From assembly GCA_905206365.1 (NCBI GenBank), contig CAJLHF010000031.1:1-26115 (forward strand): a DNA stretch of 26,115 nucleotides, given 5' to 3'. Source of the DNA: an uncultured Sutterella sp. (GTDB taxonomy: Bacteria > Pseudomonadota > Gammaproteobacteria > Burkholderiales > Burkholderiaceae_F). A program made the position numbers and the translations under genes. Positions 1-7,561 of the stretch are shown here, piece by piece. Positions within the stretch are counted from its first letter, which is position 1, and each line of letters begins with the position of its first letter. A model generated the notes under the pieces. The model worked only from the letters and a program-made list of their open reading frames with translations, ran no database searches and was not told the origin of the DNA.

Positions 1-22
1 ATCGCCAGACTCCCCATTCAAG

Positions 23-53
23 AACCCCCGGTGCTTCGGCATCGGGGGTTTTT
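23..53 (+). terminator. Intrinsic terminator of an upstream off-window gene
   Basis: A 12-bp stem (23-34 pairs with 39-50, one G-U pair) closes on a TTCG tetraloop at 35-38 and runs into five T residues (49-53). This is a textbook Rho-independent terminator for a plus-strand gene or RNA that ends left of the window. The 22 bases before it are too short to identify that gene. Confidence 0.88.
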
Positions 54-107
54 GTCGCACGGTGTCCGCCGCCGTTGCGACTCCTCGTTTTGCCGTCCGA
101 TCTTCCC

Positions 108-329
108 ATGATCCGCATCAAACCCCTTTGCAGTGCGTTCGCCTTTCTCCCATCCGACACGATCGTGTCGGCTGTTGCTCCCTTCTCACTCGTTTCGAAC
201 GCAGCGGCAGCCAATCTGCCATGCTCGGGAAAGATGGGCGGGATCGAACGGTGCGTCGAAGGACGGTTCCTTTGCCGCAACGGCGAATTCTCCCGCAGCA
301 AAAAGGTCTGCGACCCTTCGCAGCTCTGA
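108..329 (+). CDS. Small secreted Cys-rich protein (hypothetical)
   Basis: A 73-residue reading frame with a basic N-terminus (MIRIK), a hydrophobic stretch and an Ala-rich candidate cleavage site at residues 32-35 (AAAA before N36). It looks like a Sec signal peptide, though the PSD at residues 15-17 is unusual inside one. The predicted mature part is about 38 residues with four Cys at 39, 49, 56 and 68 in a pattern CSGxxGGIxxC..GxFxC..G..SxSKKxC. I recall similar CSGKxGG..SxSKK motifs in small proteobacterial exported proteins but cannot name a family. The ATG has no Shine-Dalgarno and sits in a TCTTCCC-ATG context shared with several other genes here, which supports the start. A terminator ends just upstream (53) and a convergent stem-loop lies downstream (361-388), so it would be monocistronic. 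Function unknown. Confidence 0.55.
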   Translation: MIRIKPLCSAFAFLPSDTIVSAVAPFSLVSNAAAANLPCSGKMGGIERCVEGRFLCRNGEFSRSKKVCDPSQL

Positions 330-360
330 AGCGCGAGAGCGTTTTGATGCTCCATGATGA

Positions 361-388
361 AAGCCTCCGATATGCGTTCCGGAGGCTT
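361..388 (-). terminator. Stem-loop downstream of glnD (convergent region)
   Basis: A perfect 9-bp stem (361-369 with 380-388) with a 10-nt loop lies 32 nt past the glnD stop. Read on the minus strand it is followed only by a short T tract, so it is a weak intrinsic terminator. It could also serve the small plus-strand gene ending at 329. Confidence 0.5.
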
Positions 389-420
389 CGTTGTTTCCGG
401 AGTTGACTTCTTGCAGGGAA

Positions 421-3012
421 TCAACCCTTGGGAGCGGAGACGGCTTCGACAAGTTCGGCTTCAAGGGCCAGGACTTTCTCGTCCGAAGCAAGGGCCGCCC
501 CGTCGATGAGGAAAACGTCCTCGACCCGTTCACCGAGCGTTGCGATCTTGGCCGTCTGAAGGTTCACGCCGTAACGGAAGAGCACTTCGCAGATCGCGTT
601 GAGAAGTCCGAGTCGGTCCGTACAGACGACGGTTAGGATCGACGCTTTGCCCGACTCGTCGGGCATGACGGAGACGACCGGACGAATCGGGAAGTGGCGC
701 GAACGGCGGGAGAGCCGAATTTTCTTCGGAGGTTCCAAGGGGGCCGTGTCGACCAATGCGGCCGCCAAATCCCGCTCGAACTTCCGAAGCGCCGCTTCAC
801 CCCCTTGAGCCAACCGCCCGTGGGCGTCCGCCACGAGGAACGTATCGAGCGCGTAGCCGTGACGCGTAGTGGAAATGCGCGAATCGATAACCGACAATCC
901 GCACTTTCCGAGGTAGGCCGCGCACCGCAGGAAAAGCCCCGCACGGTCGGGGAGGTAGAAGAAAAGCCGAATGCCGCCCAGTTCGGAGGCGACCTCGGCA
1001 TGTACCAAGGGCGTCGGATCGTTCATTCGCAACGCGATGCGCTCCGTGTGGTTTGCGATCTCTTCGGGCGTATGGCGCATGAAGTAGACGAGGTCGAGCT
1101 GCTTCCATAAGGCGTCGCGCGCTTTTGCGTCGACTCGCCCTTCGAGAAGCGCTTCCGCCGCTTCGCGTCGCCGCTCCAGAACGTGGCCCGCCGATACGGC
1201 CCCCCCCGAGAGACGCGCGAGCGTCGCCCGATAGAGGCTCTCCAAGAGCTGCCCCTTCCACTGCGTCCACACCTTGGGGGAGGTCGCGCGGATGTCGGCG
1301 ACGGTGAGAAGGTAGAGGGCGTCGAGGCGTTCCTTCGTTTTTACGACGGAGAGGAACCGTTCGACAACGGCCGGGTCGGAGATGTCCTGCTTTTGCGCGA
1401 CCTGGCTCATCGTGAGGTGTTCCCTCACGAGAAAGACCACGAATTCGCGGTCGCTTTCCGAAAGAGCGAACTGCCGGCAGGCTTCGTCCGCTTTTTCCGC
1501 TCCGAGCACTTCGTGACGGCCGCCGAGGCCTTTCCCGACGTCGTGAAAGAGCGCTCCGAGCACCACCCGCCAGTTGTCGGGGAGTTCGGCCATGATTTTC
1601 GAACAGAAGGGGTATTCGTGCGCGTATTCGCTGCGCGCGAAACGGCGGACGTTGCGTACGGTGCGCAGCGTGTGTTGGTCGACCGTGAAAATGTGATAGA
1701 GGTCGTGCTGCATCTGCCCCACGGTGTGGCTCCACCCCGGCAAGAACCGGGACAGGAGCCCCCAGGTGTTCATGAGCTTCAACGCGTGGTAGGTCCCCCG
1801 AGACATTTTCACGATCTCCATGAAGACCGCGCGGTTGGCGGGGTCGGCCCGGAACGCTTCGTCGATCGTGAAGGACGCGTGCCAGAGGGCGCGCAAAAGG
1901 CGCGTCGACAAGCGGGAGAGTTCGCGGTGCCGTCCGTAGACGAGGAACGTGCGCAGGAGGGCGTTCGGGTCCTTCTTATAGACGTCGTCCGAGACGAGAT
2001 CCATTTCGTCCCCGCGTGCAACGAATGCCGCTTCGAGCCGCACGGGCGTCGCCGCTTCGTTGTCGCCGAGCAAGCGGTCGGCAATCGCCTGAAGCTGCAC
2101 GGTCGAGAGCTGCGTGACGGTTTTCGCATTGAGGTAGTAGCGCTTCATGAGCGCTTCGGAGGCGCGCTGCAAGGGCGTTGCCTTGTACCCCATGCGGGAG
2201 GCGAGAGCTTCTTGCAGGTCGAAAATCAAACGGTCTTCGTGCCGGCCGGCAAGAAGATGCAGATTGATGCGCAGATCCGTCAGGAACTCCAGACTGCGCG
2301 CGAGCGCGTGCATTTCGCGCTCCGTGATGAGTCTCCCCTCGGCCATCGCTTCGAGCGATTCGGCGAGCCCCGCCGCTTTCGCGCACCAGAGAAAGACCTG
2401 GATGTCGCGCAAGCCACCCGGGGACTCTTTGAGGTTGGGTTCGAGCGCATAGGGGGTGTCCTCGTGACGCTGATGGCGTCGCGCGAGCTCGAGCATCTTG
2501 TCGCGGAAAAAGGCCCGCGCGTCGAGCGCCGCATAGAAGTCCTGAAGGGCCTCTTCAAAAAGCGCTGCGTCCCCGCAGAGCACGCGGTGCTCCAGGTACG
2601 TGGTCGCGACCGACACGTCCGCGGCTCCTGCTCGGGCGAACTCCTCTCGGCTTCGTACCGAAGCCCCCACCGAGAGGCCGAACTCCCACAAGGCGGTCGT
2701 AAAGCGCGCGATCGCATCGTGCTCGGGCGACGCGAGTTCGACGGGATGCGCCGTGAGGATCAAGAGGTCGATGTCGGAATAGGGAAAGAGCTCCCCGCGT
2801 CCGTAGCCGCCGACGGCAACAAGCGTCAGATCCTGCTCGGGAAGGCCGGCTGCGCGTGCCAATGCTACGAGTGCCCGATCGAGCGCCGCCGTGTGGCCCG
2901 CCAGATACGCGCGTCCTTCGCCGTGCGTTTCGTACTCGGTTTTGAGGCGTTCGCGTTCCGAACGGAACGCGTCGAGGATGCGGGTGAGGTCGTCGGCGGC
3001 GAAGGTGTCCAT
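421..3012 (-). CDS. glnD: Bifunctional [protein-PII] uridylyltransferase / uridylyl-removing enzyme GlnD
   Basis: Cytosolic nitrogen sensor that uridylylates PII (GlnB/GlnK) when glutamine is low and removes UMP when it is high. The 863 residues match the family length. Domains in order: nucleotidyltransferase with GGYGRGELFPYSDID at 68-82 (G73 and D80/D82 are the signature positions); the ExNLKESPGGLRD block at 191-203 typical of GlnD/GlnE; an HD phosphohydrolase domain with ALFHDVGKG (H490, D491) and histidines at 436/440; then two C-terminal ACT domains (about 660-750 and 790-863), the glutamine-sensing part. All key residues are present, so both activities are expected. The ATG has no clear Shine-Dalgarno. 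The map terminator at 3127-3162 separates it from map, so it probably has its own promoter in the 114-nt gap, where TAAGAT (3082-3077, minus) is a possible -10 without a good -35. Confidence 0.97.
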   Translation of the reverse strand: MDTFAADDLTRILDAFRSERERLKTEYETHGEGRAYLAGHTAALDRALVALARAAGLPEQDLTLVAVGGYGRGELFPYSDIDLLILTAHPVELASPEHDAIARFTTALWEFGLSVGASVRSREEFARAGAADVSVATTYLEHRVLCGDAALFEEALQDFYAALDARAFFRDKMLELARRHQRHEDTPYALEPNLKESPGGLRDIQVFLWCAKAAGLAESLEAMAEGRLITEREMHALARSLEFLTDLRINLHLLAGRHEDRLIFDLQEALASRMGYKATPLQRASEALMKRYYLNAKTVTQLSTVQLQAIADRLLGDNEAATPVRLEAAFVARGDEMDLVSDDVYKKDPNALLRTFLVYGRHRELSRLSTRLLRALWHASFTIDEAFRADPANRAVFMEIVKMSRGTYHALKLMNTWGLLSRFLPGWSHTVGQMQHDLYHIFTVDQHTLRTVRNVRRFARSEYAHEYPFCSKIMAELPDNWRVVLGALFHDVGKGLGGRHEVLGAEKADEACRQFALSESDREFVVFLVREHLTMSQVAQKQDISDPAVVERFLSVVKTKERLDALYLLTVADIRATSPKVWTQWKGQLLESLYRATLARLSGGAVSAGHVLERRREAAEALLEGRVDAKARDALWKQLDLVYFMRHTPEEIANHTERIALRMNDPTPLVHAEVASELGGIRLFFYLPDRAGLFLRCAAYLGKCGLSVIDSRISTTRHGYALDTFLVADAHGRLAQGGEAALRKFERDLAAALVDTAPLEPPKKIRLSRRSRHFPIRPVVSVMPDESGKASILTVVCTDRLGLLNAICEVLFRYGVNLQTAKIATLGERVEDVFLIDGAALASDEKVLALEAELVEAVSAPKG

Positions 3013-3126
3013 GGCGAGGAGTGTCGATTGGAGGTTGCAGCAAGAGAGTGTCGGCTTTTTTTCCGATCTTCGTCGGATCTTAGCCGAAGCCGCCCGTCGG
3101 GTACCTTACGGACGACGACCGACAAG

Positions 3127-3162
3127 AAAAAGCCGCCCGGACGACGAGGACCGGACGGCTTT
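3127..3162 (-). terminator. map terminator
   Basis: On the minus strand a 12-bp stem with one internal mismatch (3162-3151 with 3140-3129, 10-nt loop) runs into a T tract (3131-3127). It lies 45 nt after the map stop and isolates map from glnD. Confidence 0.85.
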
Positions 3163-3206
3163 CAAAAGGACGCGGCAGTTCGGAGACTCCCGCTTTCTCG
3201 AGGGTG

Positions 3207-4031
3207 TCAGAGGTTTTCGGGCTTCTTCCACCCCTTCACGAAGGCGGGGGGTTCGGGCGTGCCGCGGCTCACCGTGAGGATGTCGTAACCCGTTTCGGTG
3301 ACGAGCACCATGTGTTCCCACTGGGCGGAAAGCGAGCGGTCGCGCGTCACGACGGTCCACCCGTCGCCGAGCATCGTCACGCCGTAGCGGCCCGCATTCA
3401 CCATCGGTTCGACCGTGAAGACCATGCCCGGTTCGAAGACGGGCGTCGGGCGCGTCACGGGGAAGTGATTGACGTGGGGCTCTTCGTGGAAGACCTTGCC
3501 GATCCCGTGGCCGCCGTAGTCGCGAACGACCGAAATCCCGTTCTTGTCGGCGTAGGCCTGGCAGGCAACACCGATGTCGTTGAAACAGCCGCCCGGGCGC
3601 ACGGCGTCGATCCCGGCCCACATCGTTTCGAAGGCGAGCTTCGCGAGGCGCGCGCCCGCAATGGTGGGCTTTCCGACCACGAACATGCGGGAGGTGTCGC
3701 CGTGGTAGCCGTCCTTGATGGAGGTGACGTCGATGTTGACGATGTCGCCGTCCTTCAATTTCTTCGGACCGGGGATCCCGTGGCAGACGACGTGATTGAT
3801 GGAAATGCAGGTCGTGGCGGGGTACGGGGTCATCCCTTCGGGCTGGTAGCCGAGGCAGGCGGGAATGCACTTCTGCACGTTCACCGTGTAGTCGTAGGCG
3901 AGTTCGTCGAGTTCCTTCGTCGTGACGCCGGGCTTCACGAAGGGGGTGAGGTAGTCGAGAAGTTCCGAAGCCAGGCGCCCCGCGATGCGAAGGCCCGCGA
4001 TGTCTTCGGGAGTTTTGATGGTAATGGCCAT
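3207..4031 (-). CDS. map: Methionine aminopeptidase, type I
   Basis: Removes the initiator Met from nascent proteins and is normally essential. The 274-residue protein starting MAITIKTPEDI aligns from end to end with type I MetAP. The five metal ligands of the pita-bread fold are visible: D101, D112 (HGDTS), H175 (GGHGIG), E208 (FTVEPM) and E239 (AQWEH). The catalytic His in VVCHGIP (H84) is also present. I chose the ATG at 4031-4029; an in-frame TTG 15 nt upstream would add five residues, but the family normally begins at MAI. Transcribed divergently from rpsB, as is common in Proteobacteria. No odd features apart from a weak ribosome-binding site (GGGA about 9 nt upstream). Confidence 0.97.
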   Translation of the reverse strand: MAITIKTPEDIAGLRIAGRLASELLDYLTPFVKPGVTTKELDELAYDYTVNVQKCIPACLGYQPEGMTPYPATTCISINHVVCHGIPGPKKLKDGDIVNIDVTSIKDGYHGDTSRMFVVGKPTIAGARLAKLAFETMWAGIDAVRPGGCFNDIGVACQAYADKNGISVVRDYGGHGIGKVFHEEPHVNHFPVTRPTPVFEPGMVFTVEPMVNAGRYGVTMLGDGWTVVTRDRSLSAQWEHMVLVTETGYDILTVSRGTPEPPAFVKGWKKPENL

Positions 4032-4192
4032 AGAGAAGCGTCCCAAAACAAATGCGGCCGGCGCGCGGATTCATCCCGGGCGCCGGAAAAGAAGTGCCCG
4101 TATTTTAACGAAGTTGCGGGGGCGCTCGAGCCGAGCGGAACGGGGTTCGCAGGAAACCGCAACGAAAACCCGAAGAAAATGCGCGAAGACGC

Positions 4193-4221
4193 TTGAAAGC
4201 CCGCGGGCGGTCGCGTAAAAT
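4193..4221 (+). promoter_or_regulatory. Sigma70 promoter of rpsB
   Basis: TTGAAA (4193-4198), a 17-bp spacer and TAAAAT (4216-4221) give a near-consensus sigma70 promoter pointing to rpsB. Transcription would start near 4228, leaving a leader of about 160 nt. It lies in the 358-nt divergent gap between map and rpsB; I found no comparably good map promoter on the other strand. Confidence 0.75.
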
Positions 4222-4311
4222 CGCGGCTTTCCTACCGAAGGCGTTTCTTCCGAAACGTTTTTTCGGTTTCAACGCCCGGTCGCCTTGGTCGGCCCGGGTA
4301 CAACCGTGCGC

Positions 4312-4360
4312 ACGTTCCGCCCCCGAGGTGCCCCTGAAGCGGGGGTTCTCTGCGGAGCGT
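4312..4360 (+). promoter_or_regulatory. Structured rpsB 5' leader (candidate S2 autoregulatory element)
   Basis: The rpsB leader can fold into an outer 9-bp helix (4312-4320 with 4352-4360, one G-U pair), a one-sided bulge at 4345-4351, and an inner 5-bp GC helix (4321-4325 with 4340-4344). It ends 29 nt before the rpsB start. Ribosomal protein leaders often bind their own product. That function is inferred from position and structure only; I did not match it to a known S2 leader. Confidence 0.5.
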
Positions 4361-4389
4361 GTCAGACTCTAACCTTGGAGCTACTCAAA

Positions 4390-5145
4390 ATGATCAGCAT
4401 GCGCGAAATGCTCGAAGCGGGCTGCCACTTCGGCCATCAGACCCGTTTCTGGAACCCGAAGATGGCCCAGTACATCTTCGGTGCCCGCAACAAGATCCAT
4501 ATCATCAACCTCGAAAAGACGGTCGCCAAGTTCGACGAAGCCTGCAAGTTCGCTCGTCAGCTCTCGAGCCAGGGCGGTAAGATCCTTTTCGTCGACGCCA
4601 AGCGCGGCGGCCGTGAAATCATCGCGGCCGAAGCCCAGCGCGCCGGCTGCTGCTGGGTCGACCAGCGCTGGCTCGGCGGCACGCTCACCAACTTCAAGAC
4701 GGTGCGCGGCACGATCAAGCGTCTGAAGGATATGGAACAGCAGCTCGCCGACGGCACGGCTGCCGCTCTCACGAAGAAGGAAGCGCTCGATTTCCAGCGC
4801 AACGTCGAAAAGCTCAACAAGTCGATCGGCGGCATCAAGGAAATGACGGCTCTGCCCGACGCCCTCTTCATCGTTGACGTCGGCTACCACAAGATCGCCG
4901 TTCAGGAAGCCAACAAGCTTGGCATCCCCGTCATCGGCGTGGTCGACACGAACCACTCCCCCGACGGCATCGACTACGTGATCCCGGGCAACGACGACTC
5001 CTCGAAGGCCGTCGCCATCTACGCCGCGGGCATCGCCGACGCGATCATCGCCGGCCGCAACGACAGCGCCCAGGAAATCGTTGAAGCCGCCAACGAAGAC
5101 TTCGTCGAAGTCTCCGAAGGCGAAGAAACGACGACCGAAGCCTGA
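4390..5145 (+). CDS. rpsB: 30S ribosomal protein S2
   Basis: Structural protein of the small ribosomal subunit. The 251 residues contain the S2 signatures near the N-terminus (MREMLEAGCHFGHQTRFWNPKM), the KIHIINLEKT segment, WLGGTLTNFKT in the middle, and the conserved DALFIVDVGYHKIAVQEA and GIPVIGVVDTNHSPDGIDY blocks. The C-terminal tail is acidic (EVSEGEETTTEA). The start at 4390 is fixed by GGAG at 4376-4379 and by homology; an upstream in-frame start at 4285 would add 35 residues of leader-like sequence and is unlikely. It is followed by tsf, the usual partner, but a strong stem-loop lies between them. Confidence 0.97.
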   Translation: MISMREMLEAGCHFGHQTRFWNPKMAQYIFGARNKIHIINLEKTVAKFDEACKFARQLSSQGGKILFVDAKRGGREIIAAEAQRAGCCWVDQRWLGGTLTNFKTVRGTIKRLKDMEQQLADGTAAALTKKEALDFQRNVEKLNKSIGGIKEMTALPDALFIVDVGYHKIAVQEANKLGIPVIGVVDTNHSPDGIDYVIPGNDDSSKAVAIYAAGIADAIIAGRNDSAQEIVEAANEDFVEVSEGEETTTEA

Positions 5146-5185
5146 TTTTCGTTCGAGCGCTGCGGGCGCCCCCGTCGTCACCGTC

Positions 5186-5191
5186 TATAAT
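5186..5191 (+). promoter_or_regulatory. Consensus -10 hexamer upstream of tsf
   Basis: A perfect TATAAT lies 109 nt before the tsf start and 38 nt before the stem-loop at 5229. No convincing -35 is seen 16-18 bp upstream, so this is a possible weak or activator-dependent internal promoter. Confidence 0.4.
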
Positions 5192-5228
5192 GGCGCGCGA
5201 CGAGGGCACCTCCGTGTACCGCTTCATG

Positions 5229-5258
5229 AAAAGGGGGGCTCGTCGAGCCCCCCTTTTC
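5229..5258 (+). terminator. rpsB-tsf stem-loop (terminator or attenuator)
   Basis: A 13-bp perfect stem (5229-5241 with 5245-5257) with a 3-nt loop, containing six consecutive G-C pairs and flanked by A4/T4. It should terminate or attenuate rpsB transcripts and so set a high S2 to EF-Ts ratio. Symmetry makes it potentially bidirectional. Confidence 0.75.
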
Positions 5259-5299
5259 GATACATCCATACCACAACCGAATTCAATTGGAGATTGAAC

Positions 5300-6184
5300 A
5301 TGGCTGCTATTTCCGCCGCGATGGTCAAGGAACTGCGTCTCAAGACCGACGCGCCGATGATGGAATGCAAGAAGGCCCTGACGGAAGCCGACGGCGACAT
5401 GGCCAAGGCTGAAGAAATCCTTCGCGTCAAGCTCGGCAACAAGGCCTCCAAGGCCGCGAGCCGCGTTACCGCCGAAGGCGTCGTCGCCGTCTACATTTCC
5501 GACGACCGCAAGGTCGGCGCCATCCTCGAAGTCAACTCCGAAACCGACTTCGTGGCGAAGAACGACGAGTTCATGCAGATGGCCAAGGACGCCGTGCGTC
5601 TCGTGGCCGAGCACAACCCCGCCGACATCGCCGCTCTCGGCGAACTCGCTCTCGGCGACAAGACCCTCGAAGCCGTCCGTACGGCGCTCGTGGGCAAGAT
5701 CGGCGAAAACATGACGTTCCGCCGCTTCGAACGCATCGAAGCCAAGGGTGAACTCTCCTCCTACGTCCACGGCTCGAAGATCGGCGTCATCGTCGACTTC
5801 ACGGGTCCGGCCGAAGTCGCTCACGACGTCGCCATGCACATTGCCGCCTCGAAGCCGAAGGCTCTCGACGAATCCGGCGTCGACGCCGCCGCGATCGAAT
5901 CCGAACGCCGCATCGCCATCGAAAAGGCTCGCGAAGCCGGCAAGCCCGAAGCCATGCTCGAACGCATCGCCGAAGGTACCGTGAAGAAGTTCCTCAAGGA
6001 AGTCACGCTCGTCAACCAGCCGTTCGTCAAGGACGACAAGAAGTCGGTCGGCGAAGTGGTCAAGGCCGCCGGCGGCCAGATCAACGGTTACACCCTCTAC
6101 GTCGTGGGTGAAGGCATTGAAAAGCGTGCCGACGACTTCGCCGCCGAAGTCGCCGCGCAGGTTGCCGCTGCCAAGCAGGGCTGA
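5300..6184 (+). CDS. tsf: Translation elongation factor Ts
   Basis: Guanine nucleotide exchange factor that recycles EF-Tu-GDP. The 294 residues show the N-terminal UBA-like module (MVKELRLKTDAPMMECKKAL, residues 8-27), then the core with the TDF motif (T82-D83-F84 in NSETDFVAKNDEF) that inserts into EF-Tu, and the conserved GKIGENMTFRR and MHIAASKP blocks of the two subdomains. The start at 5300 has GGAG at 5289-5292. It ends with a strong terminator, so pyrH is not obviously cotranscribed. Confidence 0.97.
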   Translation: MAAISAAMVKELRLKTDAPMMECKKALTEADGDMAKAEEILRVKLGNKASKAASRVTAEGVVAVYISDDRKVGAILEVNSETDFVAKNDEFMQMAKDAVRLVAEHNPADIAALGELALGDKTLEAVRTALVGKIGENMTFRRFERIEAKGELSSYVHGSKIGVIVDFTGPAEVAHDVAMHIAASKPKALDESGVDAAAIESERRIAIEKAREAGKPEAMLERIAEGTVKKFLKEVTLVNQPFVKDDKKSVGEVVKAAGGQINGYTLYVVGEGIEKRADDFAAEVAAQVAAAKQG

Positions 6185-6276
6185 TTCGTTTGAGCCCCGC
6201 GTCGGGACTTGCGGAATGCGTTGATCGTCCCGCGGGTTGAATCGACCCGCGGCGATCGGCGACTTCCCGTCCCGAC

Positions 6277-6318
6277 AAAAAGCGCCCCGTACGCCTCGCA
6301 AGCGTCGGGGCGTTTTTT
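6277..6318 (+). terminator. tsf terminator
   Basis: A long hairpin: A4/T4 and a 7-bp GC-rich stem (6283-6289 with 6306-6312), an upper 4-bp helix (6291-6294 with 6302-6305), then six T residues (6313-6318). Strong intrinsic terminator, probably bidirectional, 92 nt after tsf. Confidence 0.9.
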
Positions 6319-6413
6319 CGTCCGTACGATCCGTTGCCGTCTTTCAGTCGGGTTGACGGATATTCGAACAAATTCCAACCTGCGATAAAGTACCTAGTCG
6401 ATCAAAAGGTGCT

Positions 6414-6419
6414 TATAAT
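6414..6419 (+). promoter_or_regulatory. Candidate pyrH promoter -10
   Basis: TATAAT in an AT-rich island (6360-6437) that stands out in this GC-rich window, 75 nt upstream of the pyrH start and just after the tsf terminator. No strong -35 is seen; TTGACG at 6353 is too far away. The position after a terminator makes a promoter here likely. Confidence 0.5.
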
Positions 6420-6494
6420 TCGAAAAATTTTGAAATAGGGGCGCCGCGGGTGCCCTACTTTCCCGAAACTCTCACAGCTTACGGAGCTCCAGCG

Positions 6495-7226
6495 ATGTCC
6501 GAACACGAGAATCCCCAGCCGGTCTACAAGCGTATCCTTTTGAAGCTTTCGGGCGAAGCCCTCATGGGCGACGACGCCTTCGGGATCAACCGCTCGGTTC
6601 TCCAGAGCATGGTCGAAGAAGTGCGCAGCGTCGTCGAACTCGGCGTTGAAGTGGGCATCGTCGTCGGCGGCGGCAACATCTTCCGCGGCGTCGCGCTCGG
6701 TGCGACCGGCATGGACCGTGCGACGGGCGACTACATGGGGATGCTCGCCACGGTGATGAACGCCATGGCGCTCGGCGACTGCTTCCGCAACAACGGCGTC
6801 GAAGCCCGCGTGCAGTCGGCCCTGCACATCGAACAGGTGGCCGAACCCTACATTCGCGGCAAAGCCCTGCGTCATCTGCGCCTCGGTCGTGTCGTGATCT
6901 TCGCTGCGGGTACCGGGAACCCCTTCATGACGACCGACACGACGGCGGCCCTTCGCGGCGCCGAAATCGGTGCGGAAGTGGTGCTGAAGGCCACCAAGGT
7001 CGACGGCATCTACACGGCCGATCCGAAGAAGGATCCGACGGCGACGATGTTCGACGAAATCACCTTCGACAAGGCTCTGCACTCGAACCTCCAGGTGATG
7101 GATGCGACCGCCTTTGCGCTCTGCCGCTCGCAGCATCTTCCGATCAAGGTCTTCAACATCAACAAGAAGGGGGCCCTGCGCCGCATTTGTCTCGGCGAAA
7201 AGGAAGGGACGCTCGTTCACTCCTGA
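6495..7226 (+). CDS. pyrH: UMP kinase
   Basis: Phosphorylates UMP to UDP in pyrimidine synthesis; bacterial PyrH is a hexameric amino-acid-kinase fold enzyme regulated by GTP and UTP. The 243 residues show KRILLKLSGEALMG (12-25), GIVVGGGNIFRG (54-65), the UMP-binding GDYMGMLATVMNA (78-90), and the ATP-site FAAGTGNPFMTTDT and KATKVDGIYTADPKKDP (165-181). I chose ATG 6495 with GGAG at 6483-6486; an in-frame GTG at 6450 would add 15 residues without a ribosome-binding site. Upstream terminator and downstream structured gap suggest a short transcript unit. Confidence 0.97.
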   Translation: MSEHENPQPVYKRILLKLSGEALMGDDAFGINRSVLQSMVEEVRSVVELGVEVGIVVGGGNIFRGVALGATGMDRATGDYMGMLATVMNAMALGDCFRNNGVEARVQSALHIEQVAEPYIRGKALRHLRLGRVVIFAAGTGNPFMTTDTTAALRGAEIGAEVVLKATKVDGIYTADPKKDPTATMFDEITFDKALHSNLQVMDATAFALCRSQHLPIKVFNINKKGALRRICLGEKEGTLVHS

Positions 7227-7372
7227 TCGACGGGCAGTCGACGAAGAGCCGTGCGGGCGTCCGCTCGGACCGGCTCTTCCCCGATCGCACGCCGTCCGAA
7301 GTCCGCTTTCGGTACACGAGACCGGGCGGACTTCGTCGTTTCGGGGAAAGTACGTCGAGCGCTTTCGGGCCC

Positions 7373-7383
7373 TGTGATAAAAT
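7373..7383 (+). promoter_or_regulatory. Candidate frr promoter (-10 region)
   Basis: TGTGATAAAAT contains an extended -10-like TGn followed by GATAAA, or alternatively TAAAAT at 7378. The -35 is not recognisable. It precedes the structured frr leader by about 20 nt. Confidence 0.4.
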
Positions 7384-7402
7384 TCCCCACGCTCGGGTAC
7401 CC

Positions 7403-7503
7403 GGACGGCGCAAGCCGTCCGTCCCTTTCGAGGCGGCGCCCCGCCTCGGGACAACGAACACCGTTTCTGCAGGCGCGAAGAGCGGACCTCTTCGCGTCTT
7501 TTC
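7403..7503 (+). promoter_or_regulatory. frr leader with three hairpins ending in a terminator
   Basis: Three strong hairpins follow each other: 7403-7420 (7-bp stem, GCAA tetraloop), 7429-7448 (8-bp stem, CGCC loop) and 7474-7496 (9-bp stem, 5-nt loop). The last runs into TCTTTTCT and has the form of an intrinsic terminator. The 335-nt pyrH-frr gap otherwise holds no gene that I can support. It either ends pyrH transcription or attenuates frr. Confidence 0.6.
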
Positions 7504-7518
7504 TAAAAAATAAGGCAA

Positions 7519-7548
7519 GGAGGATGAGCCTCGGGCTCGGACACCTCC
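7519..7548 (+). promoter_or_regulatory. Hairpin sequestering a distal AAGGAGG upstream of frr
   Basis: A consensus Shine-Dalgarno AAGGAGG (7517-7523) lies 38 nt before the frr ATG. Its GGAGG pairs with CCTCC (7544-7548) around an inner 5-bp hairpin (7526-7530 with 7534-7538). A 13-codon reading frame (7524-7565) begins directly after the AAGGAGG and its TGA overlaps the frr start as ATGA. Zero spacing makes efficient initiation there doubtful. Confidence 0.4.
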
Positions 7549-7561
7549 GGGAGAAATCAAC

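Noticed and set aside
186..533. A minus-strand frame of 115 codons overlapping the end of glnD
   Set aside because: Overlaps glnD in another frame, no ribosome-binding site and no motif; the plus-strand small ORF at 108-329 is more convincing in this stretch.
1183..3288. A 701-codon plus-strand frame opposite glnD
   Set aside because: glnD has all catalytic motifs in the other strand; the shadow crosses the map terminator and has no known motif.
4285..4389. Upstream in-frame extension of rpsB
   Set aside because: The extra residues have no S2 homology and the region folds as a leader; the ATG at 4390 has GGAG and fits the family.
6450..6494. GTG start 45 nt before pyrH ATG
   Set aside because: No ribosome-binding site and no family similarity in the 15 extra residues; ATG 6495 has GGAG at 8 nt.
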